From Chryseobacterium salivictor (GTDB lineage: Bacteria > Bacteroidota > Bacteroidia > Flavobacteriales > Weeksellaceae), in the NCBI RefSeq assembly GCF_004359195.1, contig NZ_CP037954.1, positions 1,054,001 to 1,118,000 of the forward strand: a DNA stretch of 64,000 bases. The letters are read 5' to 3'. Shown piece by piece: positions 38,363-46,826 of this stretch; the first letter of the stretch is position 1; each line of letters opens with the position of its first letter. The notes under the pieces are model-generated. The model worked only from the letters and a program-made list of their open reading frames with translations. It was not told the DNA's origin and did not search any database. Made by a program: the position numbers and the translations under genes.

Positions 38363-39106
38363 ATGTTAAAAATTAACAACTTACACGCGAGAATCCAGGA
38401 CGGAGCAGAAATCTTAAAAGGAATCAATCTACAAATCAATCCCGGCGAAGTACACGCTATTATGGGACCCAATGGAGCAGGAAAATCTACTTTAGCCTCA
38501 GTTATTGCAGGGAAAGAGGAATATGAAGTTACCGATGGTGAAATTCTTTTCGAAGGTAAAGATATCATCGAAGATGCGCCTGAAGAAAGAGCGCACGAAG
38601 GAATTTTCCTTTCGTTCCAATATCCGGTAGAAATTCCGGGAGTTACCGTGACCAACTTTATCAAAGCGGCCATCAACGAAAACCGAAAAGCAAAAGGTTT
38701 AGAAGCGATGCCGGCGAAAGAAATGTTGGCTTTGGTTAAAGAAAATTCTGAGAAATTAAATATCAAAAGAGATTTTCTGGCCCGTTCACTCAACGAAGGT
38801 TTTTCCGGTGGCGAGAAAAAAAGAAACGAAATCTTCCAAATGATGATGTTGAATCCGAAATTAGCGATTCTGGATGAAACCGATTCCGGATTGGATATTG
38901 ATGCCTTAAGAATCGTTGCAGACGGCGTAAACTCTTTCAGAAGTGAAGGAAATGCGGTTCTCTTAATCACTCATTACCAAAGACTTTTAGATTATATTCA
39001 ACCCGATTTTGTACACGTTTTAGCTGACGGAAAAATCATCAAAACCGGTGATAAATCTCTTGCTTTAGAATTGGAAGAAAAAGGGTACGATTGGCTGCTT
39101 AATTAA
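38363..39106 (+). CDS. sufC: Fe-S cluster assembly ATPase SufC
   Basis: ABC-type ATPase of the SufBCD complex. In its 247 residues: Walker [10 protein letters not shown], the signature [15 protein letters not shown], Walker [18 protein letters not shown] and the H-loop ITHYQRLL. These match SufC rather than transporter ATPases (the DETDSGLD form is diagnostic). A 485-nt interval holding a decayed four-helix-bundle gene separates it from sufD. Confidence 0.97.
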   Translation: MLKINNLHARIQDGAEILKGINLQINPGEVHAIMGPNGAGKSTLASVIAGKEEYEVTDGEILFEGKDIIEDAPEERAHEGIFLSFQYPVEIPGVTVTNFIKAAINENRKAKGLEAMPAKEMLALVKENSEKLNIKRDFLARSLNEGFSGGEKKRNEIFQMMMLNPKLAILDETDSGLDIDALRIVADGVNSFRSEGNAVLLITHYQRLLDYIQPDFVHVLADGKIIKTGDKSLALELEEKGYDWLLN

Positions 39107-39136
39107 TTTGAAATTTGATGTTTGAAATTTGATATT
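39107..39136 (+). repeat. Left flanking repeat of the inserted four-helix-bundle gene
   Basis: Two tandem 14-bp units, TTTGAAATTTGATG and TTTGAAATTTGATA, begin immediately after the sufC stop. The complementary sequence occurs in inverted orientation at 39554-39586. Confidence 0.75.
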
Positions 39137-39539
39137 ATGCGAACGATAAAAACTTCGAAGATCTGGAAATTTGGAAAAATCAAGGATTTTTTGTCAAAAT
39201 ATAGACAGGCATGGTCTTAAAAATATCAAATTTCAAAAACATGATCAAAATCAAATCGATCGGTCTTCTGCTTCTGTGATGGATAATATTGCTGAAGGTT
39301 TCGAAAGGGAGGGAAACAGAGAATTTGTAAATTTCCTTACCATGTCGAAAGGGTCTGTAGGAGAAGTCCGTTCTCAGTTAATAAGGGCATTTGATCGGAA
39401 TTATCTGGATGAAAGTACTTTTTTAGCTCTTAAAGATGAAGCAGCTAACATGTCGAAAATGCTGTCAGGATTTATTACTTATCTTAAAAATTCGGAACAT
39501 AAAGGCAATAAATTTAATAGGAATAAAGAAAATGAATGA
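39137..39539 (+). pseudogene. Four-helix-bundle (S23/IVS-type) protein gene, two frameshifts
   Basis: The intact C-terminal two-thirds has the four-helix-bundle hallmark [20 protein letters not shown]. The natural N terminus (MR..., FEDLEIWK) is also present but in two other frames. One base appears missing near 39139-39145 (GCGAACG where GCGAAACG would keep frame), and one from the A run at 39175-39179. Restoring both A residues gives a continuous frame of about 134 residues with the family's usual layout. S23 proteins are known from intervening sequences of 23S rRNA and as free genes in Bacteroidota. Inverted repeats flank it. A homopolymer sequencing error is a possible alternative. Confidence 0.78.
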
Positions 39540-39553
39540 TGTTTGAGCATAAG

Positions 39554-39586
39554 AATTTCAAATATCAAACTTCAAATATCAAATAT
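39554..39586 (-). repeat. Right flanking repeat of the inserted four-helix-bundle gene
   Basis: Read on the minus strand it is TTTGATATTTGAAG followed by TTTGATATTTGAAATT, a tandem pair similar to the left repeat at 39107-39136 but inverted. It ends just before sufD (ATG at 39592). Confidence 0.72.
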
Positions 39587-39591
39587 AAATA

Positions 39592-40911
39592 ATGGCTCTA
39601 TTAGAAAATATACAGAATAACCACACTGCTTTTTTAGAAACGCTTCAACACCGTTTTCTGGATGAGACCCGGAATGAAGCACTCAAAAAGTTCTTTCATT
39701 ACGGTTTTCCCACTAAAAAAGACGAGGAATATAAATACACGAACTTACGGGAAATCACCGAGAAAAATTATAATTTCTTCCCTACAGAAGCACATACGAT
39801 TTCCAAAGAACAGATTGAGGAACTGCATTTGGGCGAAGAAAACTTCGACTGGATTGTCTTCATTAATGGAAAGTTGCATAAAGAACTGTCCAAAATTACC
39901 ATTGAAAATGTAGAGTTGCTTTCGTTCAATTATGCACTCAACGATCCAAAACATAAAGACGTTTTCGATCAGTATTTCAATACAATCGCTGATCAAAATT
40001 TAGCGTTTACGAATTTGAATACTGCTTATTGCAAGCAAGGATTTTTCTTAAAAGTCCCAAAAAATGTGGTCATCGAAAAACCGATTCACGTTTTCTATAT
40101 TTCTCAGAACCAGGAAGAAAACACAGTTTACAACACCCGGAATCTATTGATTGCTGAAGAAGGCTCTAAAATCGAAGTCATCGAAAGCCACCATAATTTC
40201 GATGAAACTTACGTTTTTACCAATTCTGTGACTGAAATTTTTACGTACCAAAATGCAAAAGCAGATTGGCATAAAGTGCAGAATGACAGCGACACTTCGT
40301 ACATGATGGATCACACTTTCGCCAAACAGGAACGTGACAGTTTAACGACGGTGAACACTTTCTCTTTCGGAGGAAAATTAGTGCGTAACAACTTGGATTT
40401 CATTCATAACGGTGAAAATATCAACTCGTTTATGAACGGAATTACGATCATCGATGGCGAGCAATTGGTGGATCATCATACCGCAGTTCATCACAAAACG
40501 CCACATTGCGAGAGCTACCAAAACTACAAAGGAATTTACAAAGGCAAATCTCACGGGGTTTTCAACGGTAAAGTTTTTGTAGATAAAATCGCGCAGAAAA
40601 CCAATGCTTATCAGCAAAACAATAATATTCTGTTGGATGAAGGAGCATCGGTTGACACCAAACCACAACTCGAAATTTTCGCAGATGATGTGAAATGTTC
40701 TCACGGTTGTACAGTCGGTCAATTGAATGAAGACGCTTTGTTTTACCTTCGTGCCCGTGGAATTTCCAAAAAAGAAGCGCAGGCAATGTTATTGTTCGCC
40801 TTTGCGAATGACGCAATGGAAAATATCGATATTGAACCACTTAGAGTTAAAATTTCCAAACTTTTGGCAGAGAAATTAGAAGTGGATATGGAGTTTGAAG
40901 ATATTTATTAG
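39592..40911 (+). CDS. sufD: Fe-S cluster assembly protein SufD
   Basis: Partner of SufB in the SufBC2D scaffold, needed for iron acquisition. It has 439 residues. Recognisable features are FHYGFPTKKDEEYKYTNLRE near the N terminus, the long parallel beta-helix middle, and the C-terminal CSHGCTVGQLNEDALFYLRA followed by ARGISKKEAQAMLLFAFA. It is separated from sufC only by the inserted four-helix-bundle pseudogene, so its transcription must run through that insertion or restart. Confidence 0.96.
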   Translation: MALLENIQNNHTAFLETLQHRFLDETRNEALKKFFHYGFPTKKDEEYKYTNLREITEKNYNFFPTEAHTISKEQIEELHLGEENFDWIVFINGKLHKELSKITIENVELLSFNYALNDPKHKDVFDQYFNTIADQNLAFTNLNTAYCKQGFFLKVPKNVVIEKPIHVFYISQNQEENTVYNTRNLLIAEEGSKIEVIESHHNFDETYVFTNSVTEIFTYQNAKADWHKVQNDSDTSYMMDHTFAKQERDSLTTVNTFSFGGKLVRNNLDFIHNGENINSFMNGITIIDGEQLVDHHTAVHHKTPHCESYQNYKGIYKGKSHGVFNGKVFVDKIAQKTNAYQQNNNILLDEGASVDTKPQLEIFADDVKCSHGCTVGQLNEDALFYLRARGISKKEAQAMLLFAFANDAMENIDIEPLRVKISKLLAEKLEVDMEFEDIY

Positions 40912-40957
40912 GGCGACAAATTTGACTACGTCGAAAGTTAATTTTTTATTTTTTTTT

Positions 40958-41060
40958 GGCGACTTTTCCGCCTTCCGTTCCCGCTTTTTTAATTATCGGC
41001 TTCTGCTTCGCTCAGCCAACAATTAAAAAGAGCTCCACTCAAGTCGGGTCGCAACTGGGA
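40958..41060 (-). repeat. Structured intergenic repeat, copy C
   Basis: On the minus strand it reads CCCGACTTGAGTGGAGCTCT, then a long hairpin (stem CTTTTTAATTGTTGGC with GCCGATAATTAAAAAAG; loop about 14 nt), then GCGGGAACGGAAGGCGGAAA. Architecture and several blocks match copies A (46197) and B (50123), although the hairpin sequence is different. It lies between sufD and a terminator. Possibly a member of a flavobacterial structured RNA/repeat family such as Flavo-1; this is not verified. Confidence 0.6.
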
Positions 41061-41091
41061 TTTAGAATTAAAATTTGATTATATGATAAAT

Positions 41092-41120
41092 AAAAAGCGA
41101 CTGGATTTCAGTCGCTTTTT
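41092..41120 (+). terminator. Terminator hairpin downstream of sufD
   Basis: AAAAAGCGACTG pairs with CAGTCGCTTTTT around a 5-nt loop, followed by TGTAG. It probably ends suf-operon transcription before the gene at 41146. Confidence 0.82.
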
Positions 41121-41145
41121 GTAGTTTTGAATTTAAATATAAATT

Positions 41146-41535
41146 ATGGAAAAAAATAAATTTTTATGGATAGCTTTTGGTATTGTGATGCTAATAGTAA
41201 TTTCCAATAATATCTTCCGCTCGGAACAAAAACAGAAAGGTGAAAAATCATTAGTAGAGAAAATGAAACCAACTTTAATTTTTGATGGACAAGAGTATTT
41301 TTCTCATTGGAAAGATACTGCAGATGAAAAGTTTTTATCAATATCAAAATTACTTGTTGCAGATCGCATTACAGGTTGTGGAGAATTTTATTATAATGAG
41401 ATTGATAGAAACACATATATTGTAGCTTGTTCCAGAGATGGTAAATCCTTTAAATATTACGTAGCATGGACAAAATTGGACAAAGTTTATTCAGCCGAAA
41501 GCGATATGCTAACAATCAATGAATCACCAAAATAA
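41146..41535 (+). CDS. Hypothetical protein with N-terminal membrane anchor
   Basis: A 129-residue protein starting MEKNKFLWIAFGIVMLIVIS, one transmembrane segment, then a soluble part with a single Cys pair region (TGCGEFYYNE; later YIVACSRDGKSFKYYVAW). No family recognised. Codon use is AT-richer than its neighbours. It stands between a terminator and a metallopeptidase-like gene, 33 nt downstream. Confidence 0.6.
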   Translation: MEKNKFLWIAFGIVMLIVISNNIFRSEQKQKGEKSLVEKMKPTLIFDGQEYFSHWKDTADEKFLSISKLLVADRITGCGEFYYNEIDRNTYIVACSRDGKSFKYYVAWTKLDKVYSAESDMLTINESPK

Positions 41536-41568
41536 TCAATAATGTTTTACAACAATTGATTTGAAAAA

Positions 41569-42075
41569 ATGAATTTAGAACATGTCAAAGACCATCTCAA
41601 CGCTTACAAACAGCATGATCAGATTTTCGATGCTGCACAATTTCTCATTAATTTCTTCGGATTAGAAAGCGAAAACTTTGCAGGTTTCGGTTTCCGGCCA
41701 GAGTTGGAACCTGATAAAATGTTGTTGACCACAGAAGGAGTTCTCGGCGAAAAACAAATGGTGATGATTCCCCGAAACCTTTTTGATTTCGATCTGAATT
41801 TAGTTGCAAACATGGTTGCCCATGAAATGTTGCACGTTCGTCAGAAAGCGCAGGAAACTTTAGTAGAAGATAAAAACGAAAGAGAATTTCAGTCGTATTA
41901 CGAAATGCTCTTTCATAAAGAATTTCCACTAGTTCCCGATGTTTCTGATTTTCATAAAAAATTCTTCGGCGAAAAAGCTTTGGAATATTACAAAAGAATG
42001 GGAGAGAATTCGGATTTACAAAAGAAATATTTCGACAAGAAAATTGAAGTTGAAAATTTAATTAATTCTCTTTAA
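41569..42075 (+). CDS. Hypothetical protein with HExxH zinc-metallopeptidase motif
   Basis: A 168-residue soluble protein. The segment ANMVAHEMLHVRQK carries HEMLH (85-89), followed about 18 residues later by EREFQSYYEM, whose Glu residues could supply a third ligand, as in gluzincins or SprT-like folds. No signal peptide. I do not recognise a named family. Its stop lies next to the 3' end of the convergent toxin pseudogene. Confidence 0.62.
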   Translation: MNLEHVKDHLNAYKQHDQIFDAAQFLINFFGLESENFAGFGFRPELEPDKMLLTTEGVLGEKQMVMIPRNLFDFDLNLVANMVAHEMLHVRQKAQETLVEDKNEREFQSYYEMLFHKEFPLVPDVSDFHKKFFGEKALEYYKRMGENSDLQKKYFDKKIEVENLINSL

Positions 42076-42353
42076 TATTGATGAAAAGATCTGCTGTTGA
42101 CAATAGTTACAATATAAATTACTTTATTTTCAGCAAAATAAATTAAAGAATTATTCCGGTCTATTTTGCATTTCCTCAAATTATTAATTTTAGATTTAGG
42201 GCAAAAAGAACTGTTTTTAGAAATGTTTTCTGTTAGTATTTCAACTTTATTTTTAAAGTTTATAACCTCTTTAAATGTCTATTTTTCAAATAGATAATCA
42301 ATCGTATTTCTAAAATTTATTTTGGCAGAATCGGACCAGACAATCTTATTCAT
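42072..42353 (-). pseudogene. ParE/RelE-family toxin gene with an internal amber codon
   Basis: Reading from the ATG at 42351-42353, the frame gives MNKIVWSDSAKINFRNTIDY then LFEK, TAG (42281-42279), and continues TFKEVINFKNKVEILTENIS and ...LRKCKIDRNNSLIYFAENKV, ending at TAA (42072). The whole 93-codon frame matches the ParE/RelE toxin layout. The stop sits where the family usually has Trp (EKWTxxEV), so a single TGG-to-TAG change would explain it. The start overlaps the end of the antitoxin gene by 8 nt, as in a coupled toxin-antitoxin pair. Confidence 0.78.
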
Positions 42354-42597
42354 TTTTACACGACTTGATGTAGTGTTCCATTTCCTCCATTACGGATTCG
42401 TGCGAATGAGTTCTTCCCATTTTAAGATCTTCTATTCCTTTATTAATACTGTTCGTTTCTTCTTCAGAAAGATTTTCGGCCCAATCTTTTTCTTTTTTAA
42501 ATAAAAGAAAATCAATATAATCTGATAATTCCTCTAATAAATAATCAGGAATATCTTTTATTTTGTCAGATAAATTTTGATGTAATGCAGTTTTCAT
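42346..42597 (-). CDS. Antitoxin-like protein (type II toxin-antitoxin)
   Basis: An 83-residue acidic protein with an amphipathic N-terminal helical part (NLSDKIKDIPDYLLEELSDY, IDFLLFKK) and a charged C-terminal tail (NSINKGIEDLKMGRTHSHES). This resembles DUF2281-like antitoxins that neutralise ParE/RelE toxins. The stop codon overlaps the toxin start. It is only 4 nt upstream... of the mutase stop on the same strand's far side, and has no other partner. With the toxin interrupted, it may persist as an orphan antitoxin. Confidence 0.7.
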   Translation of the reverse strand: MKTALHQNLSDKIKDIPDYLLEELSDYIDFLLFKKEKDWAENLSEEETNSINKGIEDLKMGRTHSHESVMEEMEHYIKSCKNE

Positions 42598-42601
42598 ATT
42601 T

Positions 42602-44722
42602 CTAACTTTTTAAAAATCCTTCCAAAATCTCACACGCCGATTTCGGTAAATTCGTTCCCGGACCAAAGATATAATCAGCGCCATTTTCATAAAGAAATTC
42701 ATAATCCTGTTTAGGAATTACGCCTCCAACAACGATGGTAATGTCATCTGCACCGAGCTTTTTCAATTCTGCCACAACCTGCGGAACAAGAAATTTATGG
42801 CCGGCCGCCAAAGAGGAAACGCCCAAAATATGAATGTCATTTTCTACCGCCTGTTTTGCCACTTCTTCCGGTGTTTGGAATAATGGTGCCACATCAACGT
42901 CGAATCCCATATCGGCGAATGCTGTTGCCACTACTTTTGCACCACGGTCATGACCGTCCTGTCCCATTTTCACGACCATAATTCGCGGTCTTCGTCCTTC
43001 GTTTTCTTCAAACTTTTCCGCTAAAGAAAGTGCTTTACCGAAGTATTCATTTTTGCTTGCATTCATGGCGTAAACTCCTTGTATGGTTCTGATATTGGCT
43101 TTGTAACGTCCGAAACTTTCTTCCATAGCGTCGCTCATTTCTCCCAAAGTTACTCTTCTTCTTGCCGCTTCAATGCAGATTTCAAGTAAATTTCCGTCGC
43201 CGGATTTTGCAGCTTCTTTTAATTGATTTAAAACTTCTGCAACCGCTTCGGGATTTCGATCGTTCTTGATTTGATGCAATCTTTCAATCTGTTTTCTTCG
43301 AACTTCGGAATTATCGATATCCAATATTTCTAAATCCATTTGTTTTTGAGTGGATTTAAAGGAATTTACCCCAATGATAAATTCTTCGCCACTGTCGATT
43401 TTCGCTTGTTTTTTTGCAGCAGCTTCTTCGATTCTCATTTTCGGAATTCCGGCTTCTATGGCTTTGGTCATTCCGCCTTCCAATTCAACTTCATCGATGA
43501 ATTTCATAGCTTCATCAATCATTTGTTGAGTCAAACTTTCTACCAGGTGACTTCCGCCCATTGGATCGACGACATCGCAGATTCCACTTTCCTGTTGTAG
43601 AATGATTTGGGTATTTCTGGCAATTTTTGCGGAATAATCGGTTGGCAAAGCGATCGCTTCATCCAAGGCATTCGTATGCAAAGATTGCGTTCCGCCTAGT
43701 GCTGCAGACAAAGCTTCAATAGCCGTTCTGGTAATATTATTGAAAGGTTCCTGTTCTGTTAAACTCCAACCCGAAGTTTGCGAATGGGTTCTTAAGGCTA
43801 AAGATTTGGGATTCTGCGGATTGAATTGCGTTAATAAATTTGCCCAGATAAAGCGCGCTGCCCGCATTTTGGCAATTTCCATAAAATGATTCATTCCAAC
43901 TGCCCAGAAAAAAGATAAACGGGGAGCGAAATCATCGACTTTCATTCCGGCTTTCATTCCGGTTCTTACATATTCTAAACCGTCGGCTAAAGTGTACGCC
44001 ATTTCCAATACCGGCGTCGCACCAGCTTCCTGCATGTGATAACCCGAAATGGAAATGGAATTAAATTTCGGAATGTTTTTAGCCGTATATTCAAAAATAT
44101 CAGCAATGATTTTCATGGAAGGAGTCGGTGGATAAATATAGGTATTCCGAACCATGAATTCTTTTAGAATGTCATTCTGAATGGTTCCTGATAACTTTTC
44201 TTGTGAAACTCCCTGTTCTTCTGCCGCCACAATGTAAAATGCCAATACCGGTAAAACGGCGCCGTTCATCGTCATAGAAACCGAGATTTCATCCAAAGGA
44301 ATCTCATTAAATAAAATCTTCATGTCTTCGATGGAATCAATCGCAACGCCAGCTTTTCCGACATCACCTTCCACTCTCGGATGATCGGAATCGTAGCCAC
44401 GATGCGTTGCCAAATCGAATGCAACAGATAAACCTTTTTGTCCAGCTTTTAAATTTCTTCTATAAAAAGCATTGGATTCTTCCGCCGTCGAAAATCCTGC
44501 ATATTGCCGAATCGTCCAAGGTTTTTGAACATACATGGTTGAATATGGTCCTCTCAAATAAGGTGCAACTCCTGCAGAATATTGTTTTTCTGTTAAAGTT
44601 TTTGAATCTTTTTCGGTGTAAGAGGATTTCATTTCCAAACCGTCTTTTTCGAAAAAATAGGGAACTGTTTGTTCCGGTTTTATGGAAAAGTCTGGATTTG
44701 TGTTTTGTATTTTTTGGCGCAT
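42602..44722 (-). CDS. scpA: Methylmalonyl-CoA mutase (large/catalytic chain)
   Basis: Coenzyme B12-dependent interconversion of methylmalonyl-CoA and succinyl-CoA. It has 706 residues: an N-terminal substrate barrel ([40 protein letters not shown] nearby) and a C-terminal B12-binding domain with [20 protein letters not shown] (the DxHxxG base-off motif), [10 protein letters not shown] and [15 protein letters not shown] small subunit gene is not adjacent here; in Bacteroidota it is usually a separate gene. It links propionate or branched amino-acid breakdown to the TCA cycle. No B12 riboswitch was seen upstream. Confidence 0.94.
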   Translation of the reverse strand: MRQKIQNTNPDFSIKPEQTVPYFFEKDGLEMKSSYTEKDSKTLTEKQYSAGVAPYLRGPYSTMYVQKPWTIRQYAGFSTAEESNAFYRRNLKAGQKGLSVAFDLATHRGYDSDHPRVEGDVGKAGVAIDSIEDMKILFNEIPLDEISVSMTMNGAVLPVLAFYIVAAEEQGVSQEKLSGTIQNDILKEFMVRNTYIYPPTPSMKIIADIFEYTAKNIPKFNSISISGYHMQEAGATPVLEMAYTLADGLEYVRTGMKAGMKVDDFAPRLSFFWAVGMNHFMEIAKMRAARFIWANLLTQFNPQNPKSLALRTHSQTSGWSLTEQEPFNNITRTAIEALSAALGGTQSLHTNALDEAIALPTDYSAKIARNTQIILQQESGICDVVDPMGGSHLVESLTQQMIDEAMKFIDEVELEGGMTKAIEAGIPKMRIEEAAAKKQAKIDSGEEFIIGVNSFKSTQKQMDLEILDIDNSEVRRKQIERLHQIKNDRNPEAVAEVLNQLKEAAKSGDGNLLEICIEAARRRVTLGEMSDAMEESFGRYKANIRTIQGVYAMNASKNEYFGKALSLAEKFEENEGRRPRIMVVKMGQDGHDRGAKVVATAFADMGFDVDVAPLFQTPEEVAKQAVENDIHILGVSSLAAGHKFLVPQVVAELKKLGADDITIVVGGVIPKQDYEFLYENGADYIFGPGTNLPKSACEILEGFLKS

Positions 44723-44851
44723 TGTTCTTGGCTTTAGAGGAAGTAAAGTTACGGTTTTTTAAGAAATTTTTATGGCAGAAAAAATATCGCAATTTAACTG
44801 TTGATTTTTGTGCATTCACGAATTCAATAACGCAGCGACCAAAGATTTATT

Positions 44852-44884
44852 AAAAAAAACTTCCAGAAAAATCTGAAAGTTTTA
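44852..44884 (-). terminator. Terminator of prfA
   Basis: AAAACTTCCAGA pairs with TCTGAAAGTTTT (one mismatch) around a short A-rich loop. On the minus strand a T run follows, 30 nt beyond the prfA stop codon. Confidence 0.75.
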
Positions 44885-44914
44885 TAAATATGTTGAACCT
44901 GTTTAAGGATTATA

Positions 44915-46003
44915 TTAATAATTATCCTCCTCGCCTTTCATTTTCTCTGCATTTTCCGCCATAATCACGGCATCGATCATTTCCTGGATATCACCGTTCA
45001 TATATGCATCAAGGTTGTACATTGACTTGTTGATTCTGTGATCGGTAACTCTTCCTTGGGAATAATTATAGGTTTTAATTTTTGCCGAACGGTCACCAGT
45101 AGAAACCATAGATTTTCTTTGGGCGGCAACGTCGCCAACTGCTTTTTGTAATTCGATATCGTATAGTTTTGTTCGAAGCATTTCCATTGCCAGTTCACGG
45201 TTAGCCAACTGGGAACGTGCCTGCTGACAAACCACGACCATTCCGGAAGGTTTGTGCGTCAACTGAACTTTTGTTTCTACTTTATTTACGTTTTGCCCAC
45301 CTGCACCACCAGATCTCGAAGTCTGCATTTCGATGTCTGCCGGATTTAGTTCAAAGTCAATTTCTTCTGCTTCCGGTAAAACGGCTACGGTAATTGCCGA
45401 GGTGTGAACTCTTCCTTGCGATTCTGTTTCAGGAACGCGCTGAACCCGGTGAACGCCGGATTCGAATTTCATGATGCCATAAACGCCGTCATTTCCTTCA
45501 ACTCTTAAAATCAATTCCTTGTAGCCTTTTGAAGCTTCGCTGAAATCGGTTATTTCATGTTTCCAGCCTTTTGATTTGAAATACATGGCGTAGGCGCGAT
45601 AGACATCTTCTACAAAAATTGCCGCTTCATCGCCACCAGTACCGGCTCTTAATTCGACGATAACGTTTTTGTCATCGGTCGGATCTTTTGGGATCAAAAG
45701 AACTTTTAACTGTTCTTCCAATCCTGGGATTTTATCGAGCATTTCGTATTTTTCTACTTTTGCCATTTCGACAAACTCTTTATCTGAACCGTCGGCGATG
45801 ATTTCGTCGGATTCTTCAATCGTGTTCAAAGCCTGCATGTATTGGTCGAAAACAGCAACAATTTTCCCCAGGTCGCTGTATTCTTTATTCAGCGTGGAGT
45901 ATTTTTTCTGGTCAGAAATGATTTCCGGCTGGATGATAAGGTCTGCAACTTCGTTATAGCGTTGTTTTATGGCTTCGAGTTTCGGTATAAGTGACTTTGA
46001 CAT
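44915..46003 (-). CDS. prfA: Peptide chain release factor 1
   Basis: Terminates translation at UAG and UAA. It has 362 residues. The GGQ motif, needed for peptidyl-tRNA hydrolysis, lies in [20 protein letters not shown]. The codon-recognition PxT tripeptide appears as PET in [20 protein letters not shown], the RF1 form (RF2 has SPF). Length and blocks are standard. Confidence 0.96.
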   Translation of the reverse strand: MSKSLIPKLEAIKQRYNEVADLIIQPEIISDQKKYSTLNKEYSDLGKIVAVFDQYMQALNTIEESDEIIADGSDKEFVEMAKVEKYEMLDKIPGLEEQLKVLLIPKDPTDDKNVIVELRAGTGGDEAAIFVEDVYRAYAMYFKSKGWKHEITDFSEASKGYKELILRVEGNDGVYGIMKFESGVHRVQRVPETESQGRVHTSAITVAVLPEAEEIDFELNPADIEMQTSRSGGAGGQNVNKVETKVQLTHKPSGMVVVCQQARSQLANRELAMEMLRTKLYDIELQKAVGDVAAQRKSMVSTGDRSAKIKTYNYSQGRVTDHRINKSMYNLDAYMNGDIQEMIDAVIMAENAEKMKGEEDNY

Positions 46004-46196
46004 TTTGGGATTTTTGTAGTGTGCAAAGATAAAGAAAAATGAGCCAAGTAGAAAGAGCAGGTTTCCTAAATAGGACTGCTGAAGAAATGGATGTTTTTAA
46101 TCAATCGTCTTGCAGCTGGGATTCTCATTTTAAATCCCTTTCTGGAGGAGGGCAACGTTGATTCTGCCTGTGGAAATAAGAACTGCAAGTTGTTGT
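46004..46196. other. Intergenic region upstream of prfA, no gene seen
   Basis: No supported open frame. It presumably contains the prfA promoter (minus strand). A GATTCTCATTTTAAATCCC segment shows partial self-complementarity but no feature I can name. The structured repeat copy A follows. Confidence 0.45.
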
Positions 46197-46306
46197 AGCC
46201 TCGGTTGCAGCGGCATCCTTTTGCGTAACGAAGTGGAGTAAAAGATACAGCGGAAAACGGGTGGGGTCTTGTAAAACAACGGAGTTTTGTAGCTCCTTAA
46301 AAAAAC
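46197..46306 (+). repeat. Structured intergenic repeat, copy A
   Basis: It begins AGCCTCGGTTGCAGCGGCAT, contains CCTTTT...AAAAGATACAGCGGAAAACG (two complementary arms around GCGTAACGAAGTGGAGT), and ends GTAGCTCCTTAAAAAAAC. It is about 75% identical by eye to copy B at 50123-50231 and shares its architecture with copy C at 40958. It stands in the gap between prfA and the small membrane-protein gene, coding for nothing. Confidence 0.75.
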
Positions 46307-46359
46307 ACCGCGTCCTTCGATAATTCAAATGACAGCTCTCTGCGAGAGTGGAGCCGCAC

Positions 46360-46392
46360 AAAAAAATCAGTTCCTAAAAATAGAAACTGATT
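46360..46392 (-). terminator. Terminator of the small membrane-protein gene
   Basis: AATCAGTTTC-like arm (46365-46373) pairs with GAAACTGATT (46383-46392). On the minus strand a T run follows the hairpin. Confidence 0.7.
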
Positions 46393-46456
46393 GTTATATA
46401 TGATTTTGCTTTGTGATTGCTTTTCCAGAATTAATGAGGGAAAGCAATGACATCAA

Positions 46457-46735
46457 CTAGTGATGACCGTCGGTGTGAAGAAATGGACCGCGCCCTTTTG
46501 GGTTGCTGTAAAGAAGTTCTACTCCTTCCTGCTCGGTCATGATTTTTCTTCTTACTTCTTCTGGATCAAAAGGTTTTGTTTTTCCAAAATATTCTGCCAA
46601 TCCGACAGTAAGCCAAAGTGGAATGATATATCCAAAAAACATAAAAATACACCAGAACCCAATCAAGAACATACATACGAAATATATGGTCCAAAGGAAC
46701 TGGTAGAAAGGCCAAAATGATGATAACAGGATCAT
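46457..46735 (-). CDS. Small membrane protein, unknown function
   Basis: A 92-residue protein: a hydrophobic N-terminal half with one long or two short membrane segments (about 6-50, aromatic-rich, FFGYIIPLWLTVGLAEYFGK), then a polar tail with FDPEEVRRKIMTEQEGVELL and a C-terminal GPFLHTDGHH. No family recognised. It follows the class I fumarase on the same strand at 91 nt and may be read with it. Confidence 0.6.
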   Translation of the reverse strand: MILLSSFWPFYQFLWTIYFVCMFLIGFWCIFMFFGYIIPLWLTVGLAEYFGKTKPFDPEEVRRKIMTEQEGVELLYSNPKGRGPFLHTDGHH

Positions 46736-46826
46736 TGTAATAGATTTTAGGCAAAAATAGGATAAATTTTGATGTGGACAAAAAATTTATCCTGATTTTT
46801 GTTATTTTAATTGATTATAAATTTAC

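Noticed and set aside
42602..44851. Cobalamin riboswitch upstream of the B12-dependent mutase
   Set aside because: I looked for the B12 box and found no matching conserved core in the region 44723-44914, which also holds the prfA terminator.
44407..44853. A 148-codon plus-strand frame overlapping the 5' end of methylmalonyl-CoA mutase and the gap to prfA
   Set aside because: It is mostly antisense to a confident conserved gene, has no recognisable domain and no promoter-like element.
46125..46361. A 78-codon minus-strand frame across repeat copy A
   Set aside because: It crosses the structured repeat and has an Arg/Pro/Cys-rich, non-protein-like composition; the repeat is the better explanation.
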